From: Castanea sativa
Taxonomy: Eukaryota; Streptophyta; Magnoliopsida; Fagales; Fagaceae
Assembly (NCBI RefSeq): GCF_040712315.1
Contig: NC_134021.1
Location: forward strand, 32,523,501-32,587,500
DNA length: 64,000 nt
Reading direction: 5' to 3'
The translations under genes were made by a program, and so were the position numbers. The notes under the pieces are model-generated. The model saw only the letters and a list, made by a program, of their open reading frames with translations. It made no database searches and was not told where the DNA came from. Below are positions 1-12,057 of the stretch, piece by piece. Each line of letters starts with the position of its first letter. Within the stretch, counting starts at the first letter, position 1.

Positions 1-87
1 TATTGATTCATTTGAAAGATCTCAAACATGAAGGTTTCTACTTTCTGAATTTGAAGAATGAAAATTGAACTTGGGTCTGAGTAAAAG

Positions 88-450
88 AATACAGGGGGTG
101 CTAACAGCTGCCGTGGTAGTGGTAGAAGCAATGGCAGCTCGACGTTGGGAGGTGGTAGAAGCAAGGGTGGCTTGACGTCATGAGGTGGAGATCTGCTTCA
201 TCAATAAGTGGAAGAACAAAGGGTTTGAAGGTGGTTCATCCACTGTCATTGATGCTATCAACAAGGCAGAAGCAAACCCGTTATTATGTGGCCGCATGCT
301 GGAGTGGAGGATGCAAGATAAAATGCAAGCAGGCTGTCACAGTTTGTTTCCTGATGTTAGAAGAGCTCAAAATGGGGTAGCCCATGTGGCCGCATACTGG
401 AGTGGAGGATGCAAGATAAAATGCAAGCATGCTGTCAGACAGTTTGTTTC
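88..450 (+). pseudogene. RVT_3 / RNase H-like domain fragment (LINE-type)
   Basis: The + strand translation, read across frames, gives the order VEAMAARR, then FEGGSSTVIDAIN, then RRAQNGVAHVAAY. These are the recurring blocks of the plant RVT_3 (RNase H-like) domain found at the C-terminus of LINE-type reverse transcriptases and of stand-alone putative RNase H proteins. The usual acidic ESDS block appears here as EGGSS. Stops interrupt the reading upstream of about 185, so no intact enzyme is made. The end of the domain is copied in tandem (see 285-482). The assignment rests on motif order only; the 5' part of any parent element lies outside the window. Confidence 0.5.
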
Positions 451-482
451 CTGATGTTAGAAAAGCTCAATATAGGGTAGCC
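285..482 (+). repeat. ~98-bp tandem duplication inside the RVT_3 fragment
   Basis: Positions 285-382 and 383-482 are near-identical head-to-tail copies. Each starts ATGTGGCCGCAT and ends GGGTAGCCC, with a few substitutions and a 2-bp length difference. The duplication repeats the RRAQNGVAH-coding stretch, so it arose after the coding sequence was in place. Confidence 0.85.
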
Positions 483-799
483 CATGCAAGGTAGTTGATA
501 CCATACTAGTACCGGCCGTACTGTCCAGAATGTACCATACTGGTACGTATACCAGTATCGAAATGCCAACATTTCGTATTAGTTTAAATACCAGCAGTAT
601 CGGTCATAACGGCCGATTTTGGGCATTATTGGCCAATACTGGACGTATATGATAATACAGAAAAAGTTTTTATTTAAAAAAAAAAAAAAATTTCAGTTTT
701 GTAATTTTTGAATTTTTGTAAGGGCAGAATGGTAATATATTTGCATTAACTTATTAGTATCATTTGTTTTCTTAGTATGCAATGAATAATTAAGCTTTC

Positions 800-849
<50 letters not shown>

Positions 850-1707
850 TTTTTCCTTTTAATTGATGCTAAAGTCTAAAACCATAAATAATTTGTTCTG
901 AATTGACGTAAAGTTTTATGGTAAAATTTTATATTTATTATAATATATATTTATAAATATAAAAAATAATGGTAAACCCGAAATGGTACACCGGTATTAA
1001 CTGGTATTAAAATATATCGTTTCACTGGTCAAACAGGTATACCCTCTGAACCGAGATTGACTCCCTTGACTCCATGAACTAGCCCAAATGGCATGTAGCC
1101 TATACCCACCAAGCATAGATATCAATAAAAATCCTACGGCTGGATTCTCAAAAAAGAAGAAGAAGAAGAAGAAGAAGAAGAAAATTAAACTTGGTTCAAA
1201 TTTGTTTAAAAAAAAAAATTGGGTCAAATTTTAGGATGAGTAGTATATTTTTATCCTATATTCAACTAGAATTGGGTTTTTATTGAGATATAATAGAAAA
1301 AAAATATTTTGAACTGCTAGCGAGCCTTTATTTGAATACCATGGTCCAGTGAGCAAGCATAATAGGTTTGAATCCTCTGCTATTTTCTGTGGAAACAAAC
1401 ACAGTCTTACAGTATCTATCCTTGATAGTAGCACCATAAGTGTTATGCCTTCTTTTAATTGATTAATTTTTTTTGGGGTAGGTTGGGAGGACAGGAGGAG
1501 GGTTGAGGAAAACTATAGAATATTTTAGGAGTACAATTAATGTGTATTTTCTCATTTTACATAAATAATTAGTCTTATTATAATTTTTTTTAGAAGAGCC
1601 TCATTATAAATTTAATTAATGAGATTTACTATTATATGAGATGATGCATTATACTTTTGAAGAATTGTATAATTATCCTAGTGAAGAATGAGTTTTAGGT
1701 TTGAACT
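483..1707. other. Non-coding, AT-rich tract with microsatellites
   Basis: No gene is seen. The stretch 490-650 is rich in TACCA/TGGTA and CGGCCG motifs and looks like the end of an unidentified repeat; similar GGTAC-rich sequence recurs at 975-1045, suggesting a degraded element about 0.55 kb long. An (AT)n run lies at 808-840 and an (AAG)n run at 1155-1183. Confidence 0.5.
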
Positions 1708-2665
1708 TAGGGCTGTAAATGAGCCGGACTTTGTCGAGTAGTGTATATTCAAGCTTGGTTTGTCAAGAAAAATTAAAAGTTCGAGCTTGGCTTGAACTTG
1801 TGACAAGCCTAAAAATAGTGTTTGAACTTGAGCTCATAGGAAAGTCAAAAAACTTGAGCTTGACTTGGCTTGGCTTGGCTTGATTAATTAATTAAGCCAA
1901 ATTCAAGCTTAATATCAAGTTCAAACTTGAACTCAGGTCAAATTTTTGAGCTTGAGATCTAAAAAAATTACATTATTAAATGCTTAAATCTTTAAAATTA
2001 AAAAAAAAGAAAAAAAGAAAAAGAAAATAGTATAATCATTTTATCATGTGTTTAGTCTTACTTATGATTAGCTATTATTTAAATTAATAATTTACATAAT
2101 TAAATTCATTCATTCATTATTCCTTGTTTACAGTTTCAACAATTGTTCAAAATACAATTTTTACATTCACGTTAGATGGCGAAGGACTAGAAAAATATCT
2201 GTTTGTAACTATTATGAATGAGAAAATACTAACATGTTTCATAACTTTACTTTAGATGATTGATAGAGAAGGATCATATGTGGCCTACTTAATTATTTAT
2301 TTATTTTTAAATGTAACTATAGTCTAAAGTGGTTCTTGAACAGTTTAAAGGGAAAGAAAAAATTAAGGTAATATAGGTAGTGGTCTCATGTTGGCCATGT
2401 CATTATTAAGATATGTGTAATGAGTATATTTAACTAACACATATAAATTTATAAAAGAATCTATGCTTGAATTTTTGTGTATCAAACTTAATAGCTCACG
2501 AGCTTGTTAGGGAACAAATTTTTTTGTTTGGACTTAGCATGTTTATTAAATGAGTCTAAAACTAAAGTTCAAACTTGACTTATTTATAAACAAACAAATA
2601 TGAATAAGTTTTTTATCGAGCCGAGCCGAGTTGTTTATAATCAATTTGGTTCATTTATAGTTCTA
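1708..2665 (+). mobile_element. hAT-type MITE, copy A
   Basis: The left end TAGGGCTGTAAATGAGCC matches the reverse complement of the right end (TAGAACTATAAATGAACC) at 14 of 18 positions. The flanks are TTTGAACT on the left and TTTGAACC on the right, a 7-of-8 duplication, which is the hAT length. The subterminal parts are rich in AAGCTTGG/CTTGAACTTG motifs. No transposase is encoded in 958 bp. A related copy in reverse orientation lies at about 58378-60459. Confidence 0.8.
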
Positions 2666-3310
2666 TTTGAACCATAATAAATGTGATATTTGTGTTGATT
2701 TTCAGGCACAATAGATCGAAACATTTTTATTAGCAGCTACATAATCAATTTTCTTTTGTTCTAGAAGTTTATAAATGATCAAGGTGTTGGGAATTGGAAA
2801 ATGTTAAAAGAAATTCTTTTGTTTTTTTGGTTAAAAAAGAAATTCTTCATACTAAAGTAATACCTCTTATCAACTATAAATAAAAAATAGTAATACTTCT
2901 TAGCATTGCTTGCTCTGTGTAATCATTGAAAAGAAACATGTACTTATGGAGTCCAATGAGTTAGCCCACTCCCTTTCAAAGTGGGCCCAGCTGAACTGTA
3001 ATGTTTTTCGAATCATTACCAACTCTTTCATTTCCATCCCATATCATGTGTTTGGTCCAGTGCACATGAGCAACATATGGCTCCTTGTCTTTTTGTAATA
3101 AATTGACTCAGTAGTCAGTACAAAAGAAAGGAAAATAAATAAATAAACCCTCGCATCTTGTGTTTCACACTTTCACTTTATAGCGCAGTGCTACTTCTCT
3201 GATTTAAGGAGGCTTGATTTTAATTATGGTTCAAAATGGCGTAAAAATTGTGATTTAAGGAGGCTTGTAAAAATACTTATATAAAGTATTTATAATGTAA
3301 AAAAATATCT

Positions 3311-3610
3311 GATATTATGTTTTAAATTGCATATTTTAAATTGTAAAAAAAATATAATAATGTGTTTGGTATGTGTATATATATATTTTAAAAAGTAACA
3401 AGTACAATAAAAGTATTATTATTTTATTTGAAGAGTGAGAAATTGCATATTTTAAATTGCATAATATTATTTTATTTGATATTATGTTTCAAATTGCATA
3501 TTTTAAATTGTAAAAAAAATATAATTGTGTGTTTGGTATGTGTATATAATTTTTTTAAAAAGTAACAAGTACAATAAAAGTATTATTATTTTATTTGAAG
3601 AGTGAGAAAG
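3311..3610 (+). repeat. Tandem duplication, period 167 bp
   Basis: A block starting GATATTATGTTT and running through AAAGTATTATTATTTTATTTG occurs at 3311 and again at 3478, with few differences. The second copy is interrupted after GAGTGAGAAA. Confidence 0.85.
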
Positions 3611-3913
3611 TTTCCTTGCGTGGTCTAATCAGGTAGGATCTATAATTTTTAACATATTTATAAAAGTATCATTAAATAATGTTATTTGAAAACTGAAATT
3701 GATAGGAGGAGTTCTCTAAATTCAATGTTCAAATACCCTAAAATGAGAAATAAAACTTAGACACTTCTAATAAAAATCCCCTATCAAACATGTTTTTTTT
3801 TTTTTTTTTGTCCACGAATTTCAGTGTTTAAATACTGAAAACTGTTGTTTGGACTCCCTTATTCAAACGACACTAAAACATTCATGTAGGTTTCAAAACC
3901 AGCAATGCTAGAG

Positions 3914-3914
3914 A

Positions 3915-3971
<57 letters not shown>
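3914..3971. repeat. Compound (CT)n(AT)n microsatellite
   Basis: A pure CT run of about 24 bases passes directly into an AT run of about 34 bases. Confidence 0.95.
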
Positions 3972-3976
<5 letters not shown>

Positions 3977-6103
3977 TTCTTAATTATCGATAACAATTTA
4001 TCACGTTAACAATTATTGATTAGTTAACAATTAAAGAAATTAATTATAGACTTACTGTTTTTAAGCTCACCTAACTCAAAAGCAAACTACATTAGGCTAG
4101 GTTGTGGCTAGCCAAAATTTCCAAATGTTACAATGCATCGACAAATCTAGCAAGGTACTATAGACTGTAGTTGTTGCTCACCAGCCAGTTTATTTATTGA
4201 TTTTTAATTTTTTTTCCACCTCCTCCAACATCACCATCTTTTCAATACATTGTTGTCAAATGTGATAACCCAAAGTTATCGATCCGTCTCAGATCCACAC
4301 AAATTGGTGAAGATTAATGTGGTCGAGTCGTCGATAAATTCCTCTCTCTTTAAAAAAAAAAAAAAAAATCCAAAAAGAACAGAATTGTTGGTTAGTGTTG
4401 TACATCCAAACTGAGTAGATAAAGCTAGCTTCTACTTGTTTAACTGCTTGTTACATGTCCTGGAGAATTGAAGGTTGTAATTCTTGAAAAAGATAGTGCT
4501 ATACCTTTCTTTAAGGATATAAAGGTCTTGGAGGAGGATTTATTTATTTATTCTTTTCTGCCAATCAGTTAATTCTGCCTAATGGATTTGTCTTAGTGTG
4601 AGTTTAGTTTAACTTTAATTTTCATATCGTGCTTTTTGAATAAGTGGCAGTTTTAAAAAATGGTGGTATGAAATTGAACTTATTAAAAAAATTATGTATT
4701 TTATAAAAGCCGTTAAAAAGTGTTTTTTGAAAAAATTGAATGTTTAACTAGTAGATAACAAATTGTAATTTGAAGTGTAAATTACTAAAAAAGACAAAAC
4801 ACATATAAGATGGTTTGAGAAAATGAAATCTGCATTATAACAAACTTGATAAAGTGATACTACTAGTACGTTACTTTCATAAGAATTAATTTTTTAAAAA
4901 AAGATTACTTTATTTTTTCCTTCAATTTTAAGTGAAGTAGATTATTAGTCAAATAAAAAATTGAGCTACCTACATGTGTAACAAACTTGCGGAGATTCTT
5001 GTCCTCTTACCCATACCATTTGTGCCACCCAACACTTATTTTTCCAATACAATTTCCAATTACCCCTCCTCATCTTCCTTACCCTTCTCCTTCTCACCCT
5101 TTGTATTTCTTGAATCTTCTTAGGAATTTATCTTCCAATCTGTACGTCTCTTTCTTAATTTCTATGCCATTTGCAGGTATACAAGAAATATTGTTATGGT
5201 TTTATTTGTGGTTATATTGATTTTGTAAATCAAGCCTCTAGCTTCTCAGCAAACCAAGTCTCTCTCTCTTTGGCAACTGGCCCTGAGTCTAGCAAGGTGA
5301 GTTTGGTCACCAGCATCATCGATTTTATGATAATGGTTTGTGTTGTGTTGATTTTTCTGGGTTGTGTAGTTGTGTTGTATTCTTAGGGAAGAAGGGTAAA
5401 ATTGGGTTTTGGGAAAAAAATGTAACGATAATGAAGGAAATGAGGAAAAGTTTCCAATGGTAGCCTTGTTGAGTTTTTGCATTAGACCTCGGGCTCTGAG
5501 GATCCAATGCAAAATCGTGATATTTCACGTTTTGGAGCTGAAAACGCAGCATAGAAAATGCTGCGTTTGAAACCGCAGTGTGTTTTTCCCCCTAAAAGCC
5601 GAACCAAACGAGCACTTAGGTTTTGAGGGGCTGTTGTTACGAGAATTGTGTGGTATCTACAATTCCAAATCTTGTAAAGTGCCACTCTCACAAATTGAAC
5701 ACCACAACACAAAATATACACCATTTTGATGGAAAAATCTCGTGACAATTTCGGTGTAACAACACTTCCCCTTATAAATAGTCAGGTGTATTTATGGCAA
5801 AAATTTTAGGGTCATATAAAATATCACAATTTTTGTTATAATTGTTTACATGACAAACTATGAGTCATGGAGAAAAAGTAATGGGTAAGATAGTTGTGTC
5901 ATGGGCGGCTTGATGCACTTAGGGGCCTAAGCCGAAAATTGATTATCTTATTTTAGATGCAAAATTACTACTGATTAATATGAATTATGTAGAATTTTTT
6001 CTTTTTTTAGAAATTTTATAGACAAAAAAATTTGACAAAATTTTTATACTTGTTGATGTGATAGATTGATAGTGGTAAGTAAAAGAGTAGTGTTAGTGGT
6101 AGA

Positions 6104-6865
6104 TGTGGGGGGTAAAAATGCTTAAATGCAAGTTTGGGACTTGGGCCTGGTTTGTTAGTATAAGTCCGTTCAGTCAGAGTCTTCGAGGCCCATGGGTCAG
6201 TTCGCGCTACAAGGGGCCAAGGAGTTGTCCGAGGAGGAGTATCTCCTCGGACAGGCCCAGTAAAGGCCATGGGACTTGCTAAAGGGTTTAGAAACAGAAT
6301 TCTGGAAGATCTGTTGGGTAAAAGCGTGGTCCAAGCACCTGTTAGAAGTTGAAACATGTGAAAAATATCTGAAAAAAAAGTTGCTACCACCACATTAAAG
6401 GTCTTGTATCTACCTCTCTGGCCGCATTAATGGAGAAATGACCTCTAAACAGTAATATTCAGCATTCCAGCTATTATTTGAAGACTTTAAGAAGGTGGTG
6501 GATGGGACAAGTATCTAGGAGGAAGATTGGTGTTACATGTGGATGAAACAGGGAAAAAGAAGAAGGATATAAGAAGACTAGAGAGGAAAGAAAAGGGAGC
6601 TCTCTTTTTTGAAAAACTAAAAAATTGTAATCTTTTGCTTAGAGAAAGAAAGGCTATACAAATTGTCCTCGGCTTACGTTCGAGGAGAGTTTTTCGTCAT
6701 ATTCAGCTATTACTTGCATAGATTGCGGCATTCTAGCCTGTTTATCAACTTTCTAATATTCCTAACCTAGGATTTAAACCCATACTCTACAAATTTCATT
6801 GTATAAAGTTCTTTGGGCCTGAGCCCATCGCTCGTTTGGGTCCGGGTACAAATTATGCACTTACA
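6104..6865 (+). mobile_element. Solo LTR with TSD GTAGA
   Basis: The sequence starts TGTGGGGGG and ends CACTTACA (TG...CA). It is flanked on both sides by the perfect 5-bp duplication GTAGA (6099-6103 and 6866-6870). Only one LTR is present, with no internal region or second LTR, which fits unequal recombination. It contains a dyad around 6218-6240 (CCGAGGAGGA...TCCTCGG) and a GGCCGCATTAATG motif shared with the LTR at 9405-10394 and with the element at 30505. Orientation is arbitrary but opposite to the 9405 copy. Confidence 0.88.
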
Positions 6866-6977
6866 GTAGACTTAGATGAGAACTAGTAAACGTTTGCTAA
6901 CTAAACTTTTATTATTATTCTTATTTTTTTAGAAATGCAATATTCACAATATTTTTTACAATGAATCCTAGGTTTTA

Positions 6978-7013
<36 letters not shown>

Positions 7014-9404
7014 CCTATTTGAAAATATAACTATAATGATTTTTTTTTGCCATCAATAGCAGGCTATAACAACTTATTACTTAGTATTAGTTATAAAAGT
7101 GTTGTGAAAATATTGTAGACGTTGCATTTTTTTCTATTTTTTATTTGTTTTTCATCTGGTAAAAGAAATATTATTTTATTTATTGATTATAAATAACTCT
7201 ATTGATTAAAATTTGGGGGCCTTTTTTTTAGTTGGGGCCTTAGGTGACTGCATCTCTTACTCCATCATTCAACCGGCCGTGAATTGTGTCAAAAAATATG
7301 GTGTTTTATGTTGAACTACAATTACTCATATTTACTAACAACAAATTTAGAATTGTTTTACCTACTTCAGTCCATTTTTCATTATTACTACTTTTTTTTT
7401 GTTGAATAAAAAATGGGTCTTTGGTGTGAAGCGTGAACTCATTGAGCCCACACTATGTGTTGATAAGAGTAAATATCATGTGTACCACTAGGACTTTGAT
7501 GAAGCTAGAGTAGTGAGCACAACACATTCATTGAAGTGTCATTGTTGGAACCACTCAACTCTTGCTAATGTTAAGCAATATAAGGACTCCTACCAAGCCA
7601 TATGGTTCATTATTGCTATCAATTGCTGACAATCATTTTAGATTGATATTTATGTAATCCATTTATTGTATACCCTTAGATTATATATTAATCATCCGTT
7701 TTAGGAAATTTGAAAAAATTGTCAAAAAAAAAAAATTAGTCCCTTTTTCATTTCCGTATATAAAATTTCATAAAATGGTTTATTTAAATGTATCATAAAG
7801 TCTTCCATAAAAAAAGAAAAACATTTTCCATCATATTTTTTTTTTGGGTTAGATAGTCTTCCATGAAATTATTACATAGATTATGATGTCCTAAGACTTC
7901 TCAAACAAATGGAAAATGCTGAAATCACGGAAAGTGGTACAATCTTGTGCCACAACTCGTCATGTGGTGAGTTGTAATTGGTGAAAGTGTGTCTTCATAT
8001 GGCCCATATATACTTCTTCACTAATCATAATTTACCATATAACAAGTTATGACATAAAATTGTGTCATTTTTTATGGTCCTTGCAGAACTCCAAACAAAT
8101 ACCCTTTTGTTTTTGTCCGGTTGAATTGTTTGGTCAACATATTGAATGATACTTTCCCATCCAACAAATACCCTATTTATTCTTTGTTATTTCTTAATGC
8201 AATGCATTCGTGCCTCAATTAACCAAAGTTTTTTTTTTTTTTTTTGCAATTTTTATTGGGTCCGGTTAACGTAGAATATTAATAATTTATTTTAAAACTT
8301 TTTTTTATAACAATTTAAAAGACCTGTTAAAAAAGTTAATTATTTATTTATTTTTTCCATAATTAAAAAAAACTTATTAGGACATGCAAAAACATTTATT
8401 TAATTATTTGATCTTATCTTTTCTTTTTGTTGAGTCACTTTCTCGGGTTCTTTCATGCAATCATGCATGGTATTCATTGGTAGAAGCTAAAAGGTCTCTG
8501 TCAAAATTTAACTCTTTATGCTGCGCGTAATGAATGAGTCAATGACCCAGCATATGCATCAGACATTATTGGTTGTGGTCCCCTTGAGGGCCTTGTCCAA
8601 TCAACGTCGGATTAAAAGTTTGGATGAGAAAAATGGAGTTCGTCACAAGAGATTTTTAGTATTTTTATTGTTATTTGGTAAAAATATATATAAATAAAAA
8701 AAATACGTAAAAAAAAAAATAATGTTATTTAAATATTAAAAAATATTATTTAAATAACAGTAATAAGCAACTCCTAAGTTTCTGGGCTACTGCTAGAGCT
8801 TTCTTTTTAATTATTGGGAGCAAGATGGGCTACTAGAACTAGAAGAAGTGAAGAACACTATCAGATATATATTAAATAATTTTTGCATATGATTGAAGTG
8901 ACCAAGGTTTTTATTTATTTATTTATTTATTTTTATAATAGTCATTTTTATCGGAAATTAAAGCCCCAAGAGTAAACACTACAACAAGAAGCAATTGATT
9001 GCAACGCATGTTAAATTAGAAATATCATAATTTTAAGAAAGGAAAAAATTAACAATTGCCCTAAAAGCATTGATTTAACAATTATTTTTAGAAGCTATTT
9101 ATAAGAAAAGAAAAAAAAAACTATTCTTTTTGACAACTTTTACTTTTTTTGTTTCATAAAAATGATACTACAATTTTTTTTTAAATGGTTTATTAATAAA
9201 TACTCTAAGGGTACCTGTTAATTAGATCCAAAAAATAACTATGACTTTCACTGAATCTTAACAAGAGATGAGAGAAACTTCCTAAATAGTTAAGAGCCTG
9301 AAATGACTATTGTACAAACTAACTAAAGTAGATTGAAAATTACCCAGTAGATCCTTTAATCATCCACCAAAGTAATCAGACATGGACTTGGAAACTATAA
9401 ATAC
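6866..9404. other. Intergenic with MITE remnants, no gene seen
   Basis: AT-rich, with poly(T) tracts (the longest at 6978-7013). Fragments related to the 9-bp-TSD MITE family of 23143-23307 are visible near 7668-7730 and at 8258-8377. No coding region is supported. Confidence 0.5.
8258..8377 (+). mobile_element. Degraded MITE, 23143-family remnant
   Basis: It begins GGGTCCGGTTAACGT, like the left end of the MITE at 23143, and ends near CATGCAAAAAC, resembling that family's right end. The interior is AT-rich and diverged. The flanks are only similar (ATTTTTATT and ATTTATTTA), so the duplication is uncertain. Confidence 0.4.
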
Positions 9405-10394
9405 TGTAAGGTCACAATTTGTATCTAAACCCAATAGTAGAGAGGGTATAGGCTCAAAGAGCCCAATACAATAAATTTATAGAAAGTAGGTTATAAATCT
9501 AGTTGTTTGTGGGCTCAATTAACAACGGTAATGACTCCAGATCTTAAAACAATAGTGATTGACAAGTTTATATGATGAAAAACCATCATTGAACTCAAGC
9601 TGAGGAGCTAGATCTTATCATTCTTTCTTCTTTAAATGAAGATTATAAAAACATTTAGAGGGCGTTTGGATAGCACAGTTGCGTCCACGTCTGGCCGTTT
9701 TTTTTTTTCCACGCGCATGTGTCACTGTTCATTGGCCATGAACAGTGATTTTAGGCCAATGAACAGTACTTTTTGGGATGAACAGTAATTTTTACACATT
9801 AAAAAATTATTTTTGTACAGTGTTTTAAGTTTTCAGTTTTCAGCAATAAGTTCTATCCAAACGGACTCTTAGTCTATAGTGTTTTTTATTTTTTCTCTCC
9901 GATCCCCCTTTTTCGGGAATGTCTCCTGCCCCTTTTATATCATCTTTCTTCTCTTTACATCCTCCACGTAAGGATCAAATTACTGGTTTGGATACTTGTC
10001 CCATCAGTCCTCCCTTGAAGTCTTTGATAATAGCTATGAGGTTAAACTTTGATGCTCAGATATCACTTCTCCATTAATGCGGCCAGAAGTTTAGCTGCAG
10101 AACATTTAATGCGGTGGTAGTTGCTTTATCTTGGATATTTCATAGCCCTCCTGTATATCCACTATGCATACCCTTACTTACAAGATCTCCTAAAATATCG
10201 TTTTTGGACGTCGGACAACATTTTCCTACCTTGGCTTTATTTAACCGAGGAGGGACTCCTCCTCGGACCAACTTTCGAGATGACCTTGATCAGCCTTTGC
10301 CTCTTGGGTCGATATTCCCCCATCCTCGAATCATTTAATGTCCTCGGATTGGGCCAGAGGCCCAATACATACTCCTGGGCCTATTGACCCTACA
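9405..10394 (-). mobile_element. Solo LTR with TSD AATAC, related to 6104-6865
   Basis: The + strand reads TGTAAGG...CCCTACA and is flanked by the perfect duplication AATAC (9400-9404 and 10395-10399). Read on the minus strand it resembles the 6104 LTR: a GGCCCA-rich start, CGAGGAGG dyads, the GGCCGCATTAATG motif and a final GATACAAATT-type end. The 990-bp length includes a 211-bp MITE with its 3-bp TSD (9658-9871); without it the LTR is about 776 bp, close to the 762 bp of the other copy. Confidence 0.88.
9658..9868. mobile_element. PIF/Harbinger-like MITE nested in solo LTR
   Basis: Terminal inverted repeats GAGGGCGTTTGGATAG and CTATCCAAACGGACTC are flanked by TTA on both sides (9655-9657, 9869-9871), the 3-bp TWA duplication of PIF/Harbinger elements. 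Several GAACAGT repeats lie inside. It has no coding capacity. Confidence 0.8.
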
Positions 10395-10401
10395 AATACC
10401 A

Positions 10402-11110
10402 TTTTTTTTGGATAAACGATAGAATTTTATTCATCAACAACCAAAACTATATATCATAGACCAAACATCTCAAGCTACAGGAGACACCTCTAATCGAAAA
10501 AATAATTAAAAACTTTGACAGAAAAGCAACAAATTTTGCTAGATTTAAATTACCTATCATGCCTATCTAATTTCCCAAAACAACTATTACAGTGGCTACA
10601 ATAAAGAAATCCTATAAAGAAAACAGCACATATATCTTCTACGTGAGGCTAGCAAAATTAGCTTCTAAGTAGTCTATAGCATGGGCAGCAACAATTCTAG
10701 CTAGAGAAGTAGGATCAGGTTGTGAAGTTCTTTGAGGGGCTTTATTACTCTTGTTCCAAATCATCCAGCCAGTTGTAAAAAAAATTGAAATCTCCAGTTC
10801 TTTTAATCTAGTTACCATTTGGTCTACCAGATCCACAGATGATAGATTTGAACATTGGGCAAGGTATTTCTCAAGCCTGTAAAACTCCATACCTCTTCAA
10901 CATATAGGCAGTGTAGCAGGGCATGGTCTGTTAACTCCTCTCCTTCCTCACAATAATCACATCCAACATTGCACAAAATTTTCCTCCCAAGTCAAATTAT
11001 TGTCCTCTCTTTACAAATGCGAGAGTCCATGTAATCCCATCAATAACAATATAAAAAGGATCCACTTGAGCCGGAATTTGTGACAACATAGTTGTAGTAA
11101 CAGGACCCAT
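10402..11110 (-). pseudogene. LINE remnant: zf-RVT and RNase H-like region
   Basis: On the minus strand, 10973-10913 encodes a CxxC-x8-H-x4-C motif (CDYCEEGEELTDHALLHC), the reverse-transcriptase zinc-binding domain (zf-RVT) signature. About 40 residues on, in a shifted frame, a block reads FFTTGWMIWNKSNKA, the conserved W..W..RNKA region before the RNase H-like domain. The longest open piece is 83 residues (10890-10639). An AATAAAA signal (reverse complement near 10425) and a poly(A) (poly(T) at 10402-10409) mark a LINE-like 3' end beside the solo-LTR TSD. Further coding-like minus-strand sequence may reach about 11660, split by an AT-rich insertion at 11120-11310. Frameshifts make it non-functional. 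Confidence 0.6.
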
Positions 11111-11679
11111 CAATGTAGTACAATGTGTACGTTTGGAAATTACTTATTTATAATAGCTTATTTGTATAGTATTTATTAAAAGATATAGTTTTTGGTAATT
11201 TTTATGTTAAATGTGTTACATAAGTACAAAGTTAAAAGTTATTATTTTCTTAAAATGTGAGACAATAAGTAAAAAGCAAAACTTTTTTCAAAATTTCCCA
11301 AAATGCACACCTGATTTGCTTACAAAGGCTACAATAATTTTAAAGTATTCTGTGTTTCAGTGTTTGTGGCACTAAACTAGAATGAACTAATATTTCTCCA
11401 ACAGTAGAGTCAACATGAACTAAGCTAAAAAGAGTAGCCTTTTTGTATTATACAAGATAATCAAGAGCTGAAATAAGTAGCACACTTGGATCCTTCCATT
11501 CTCCATCAACTCGAATAGCGTTTCGAATTTCGGTTCTTCCACAAAGTCTACACAGTGATATAGAATTTAGAGAGCACATAATGGGAGAAGCTACGTGAAG
11601 CAACCTTAAACAAATCTCTAAAAGAAGAATATGAGCAACCTAGCTACCTTTTACAATGGCAAAGAGTCTATAGGGGCCT

Positions 11680-11790
11680 TTTTTTTGTTGGTACCCAAGA
11701 CACATGTCTAACTCTTTGGGCCTCGTTCTCTCAGCAGGAGGGGCTCGAGTCTCTTTAGCAAGATAGGCATGGTTCTGTAGAATGAGCTTG
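11680..11790 (-). mobile_element. Possible SINE remnant
   Basis: On the minus strand GAGACTCGAGCCCC resembles a pol III B box. The segment ends in GGGTACCAAC followed by an A-run (poly(T) at about 11681-11689 on +). No clear A box or TSD was found. Confidence 0.3.
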
Positions 11791-11870
11791 TTGAACCAGT
11801 TTGTACACAAAACAAACACTCTAGCTTAAAATACTACCAGCATATACAACCCAATATAGCCAAAATAAAT

Positions 11871-12057
11871 TTTTTTTTTTTTTGGTTTCCCACAGGGTGT
11901 TCGGGTTATCTTACACGCACTTCTACTAATCCTTACTTGCGGTGGGAGCTTGCCGCTAACCACAAGGTGTTGTAGCCGCTGGGACTCGAACTGGGAATCA
12001 AACCTAGTCAAACCCCAAAGCCTTACCCAGTGGTGGACAAGCCACTGGGCCACACTT
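11871..12057 (-). mobile_element. tRNA-derived SINE
   Basis: Read on the minus strand it has an A-box-like TGGCCCAGTGG near its 5' end, then about 45 bp later a B-box-like CAGTTCGAGTCCC, a body rich in GCGGCAAGCTCCC, and an A-rich tail (the T-run at 11870-11883 on +). This is the layout of a plant tRNA-derived SINE. A clear TSD could not be fixed, although the flanks at about 11830-11855 and 12070-12100 resemble each other (CAGCATATA...CCCA). Confidence 0.7.

Larger units (their letters stand above)
2666..6098. other. Intergenic, no gene seen
   Basis: AT-rich sequence without a supportable gene. It holds a tandem duplication (3311-3610) and a CT/AT microsatellite. The short open frames here (for example 4987-5220) lack any recognisable domain and have low-complexity composition. 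Confidence 0.5.

Noticed and set aside
5900..7275. Possible older element enclosing the 6104 solo LTR (GGGGCCTAAGCC near 5921 and GGGGCCTTAGG near 7236)
   Set aside because: The similarity is short and the ends could not be placed; noted only as a possibility.
8978..9100. CACTACAACAAGAAG word resembling a CACTA transposon terminus
   Set aside because: No matching inverted end or 3-bp TSD was found nearby; one short word is not enough.
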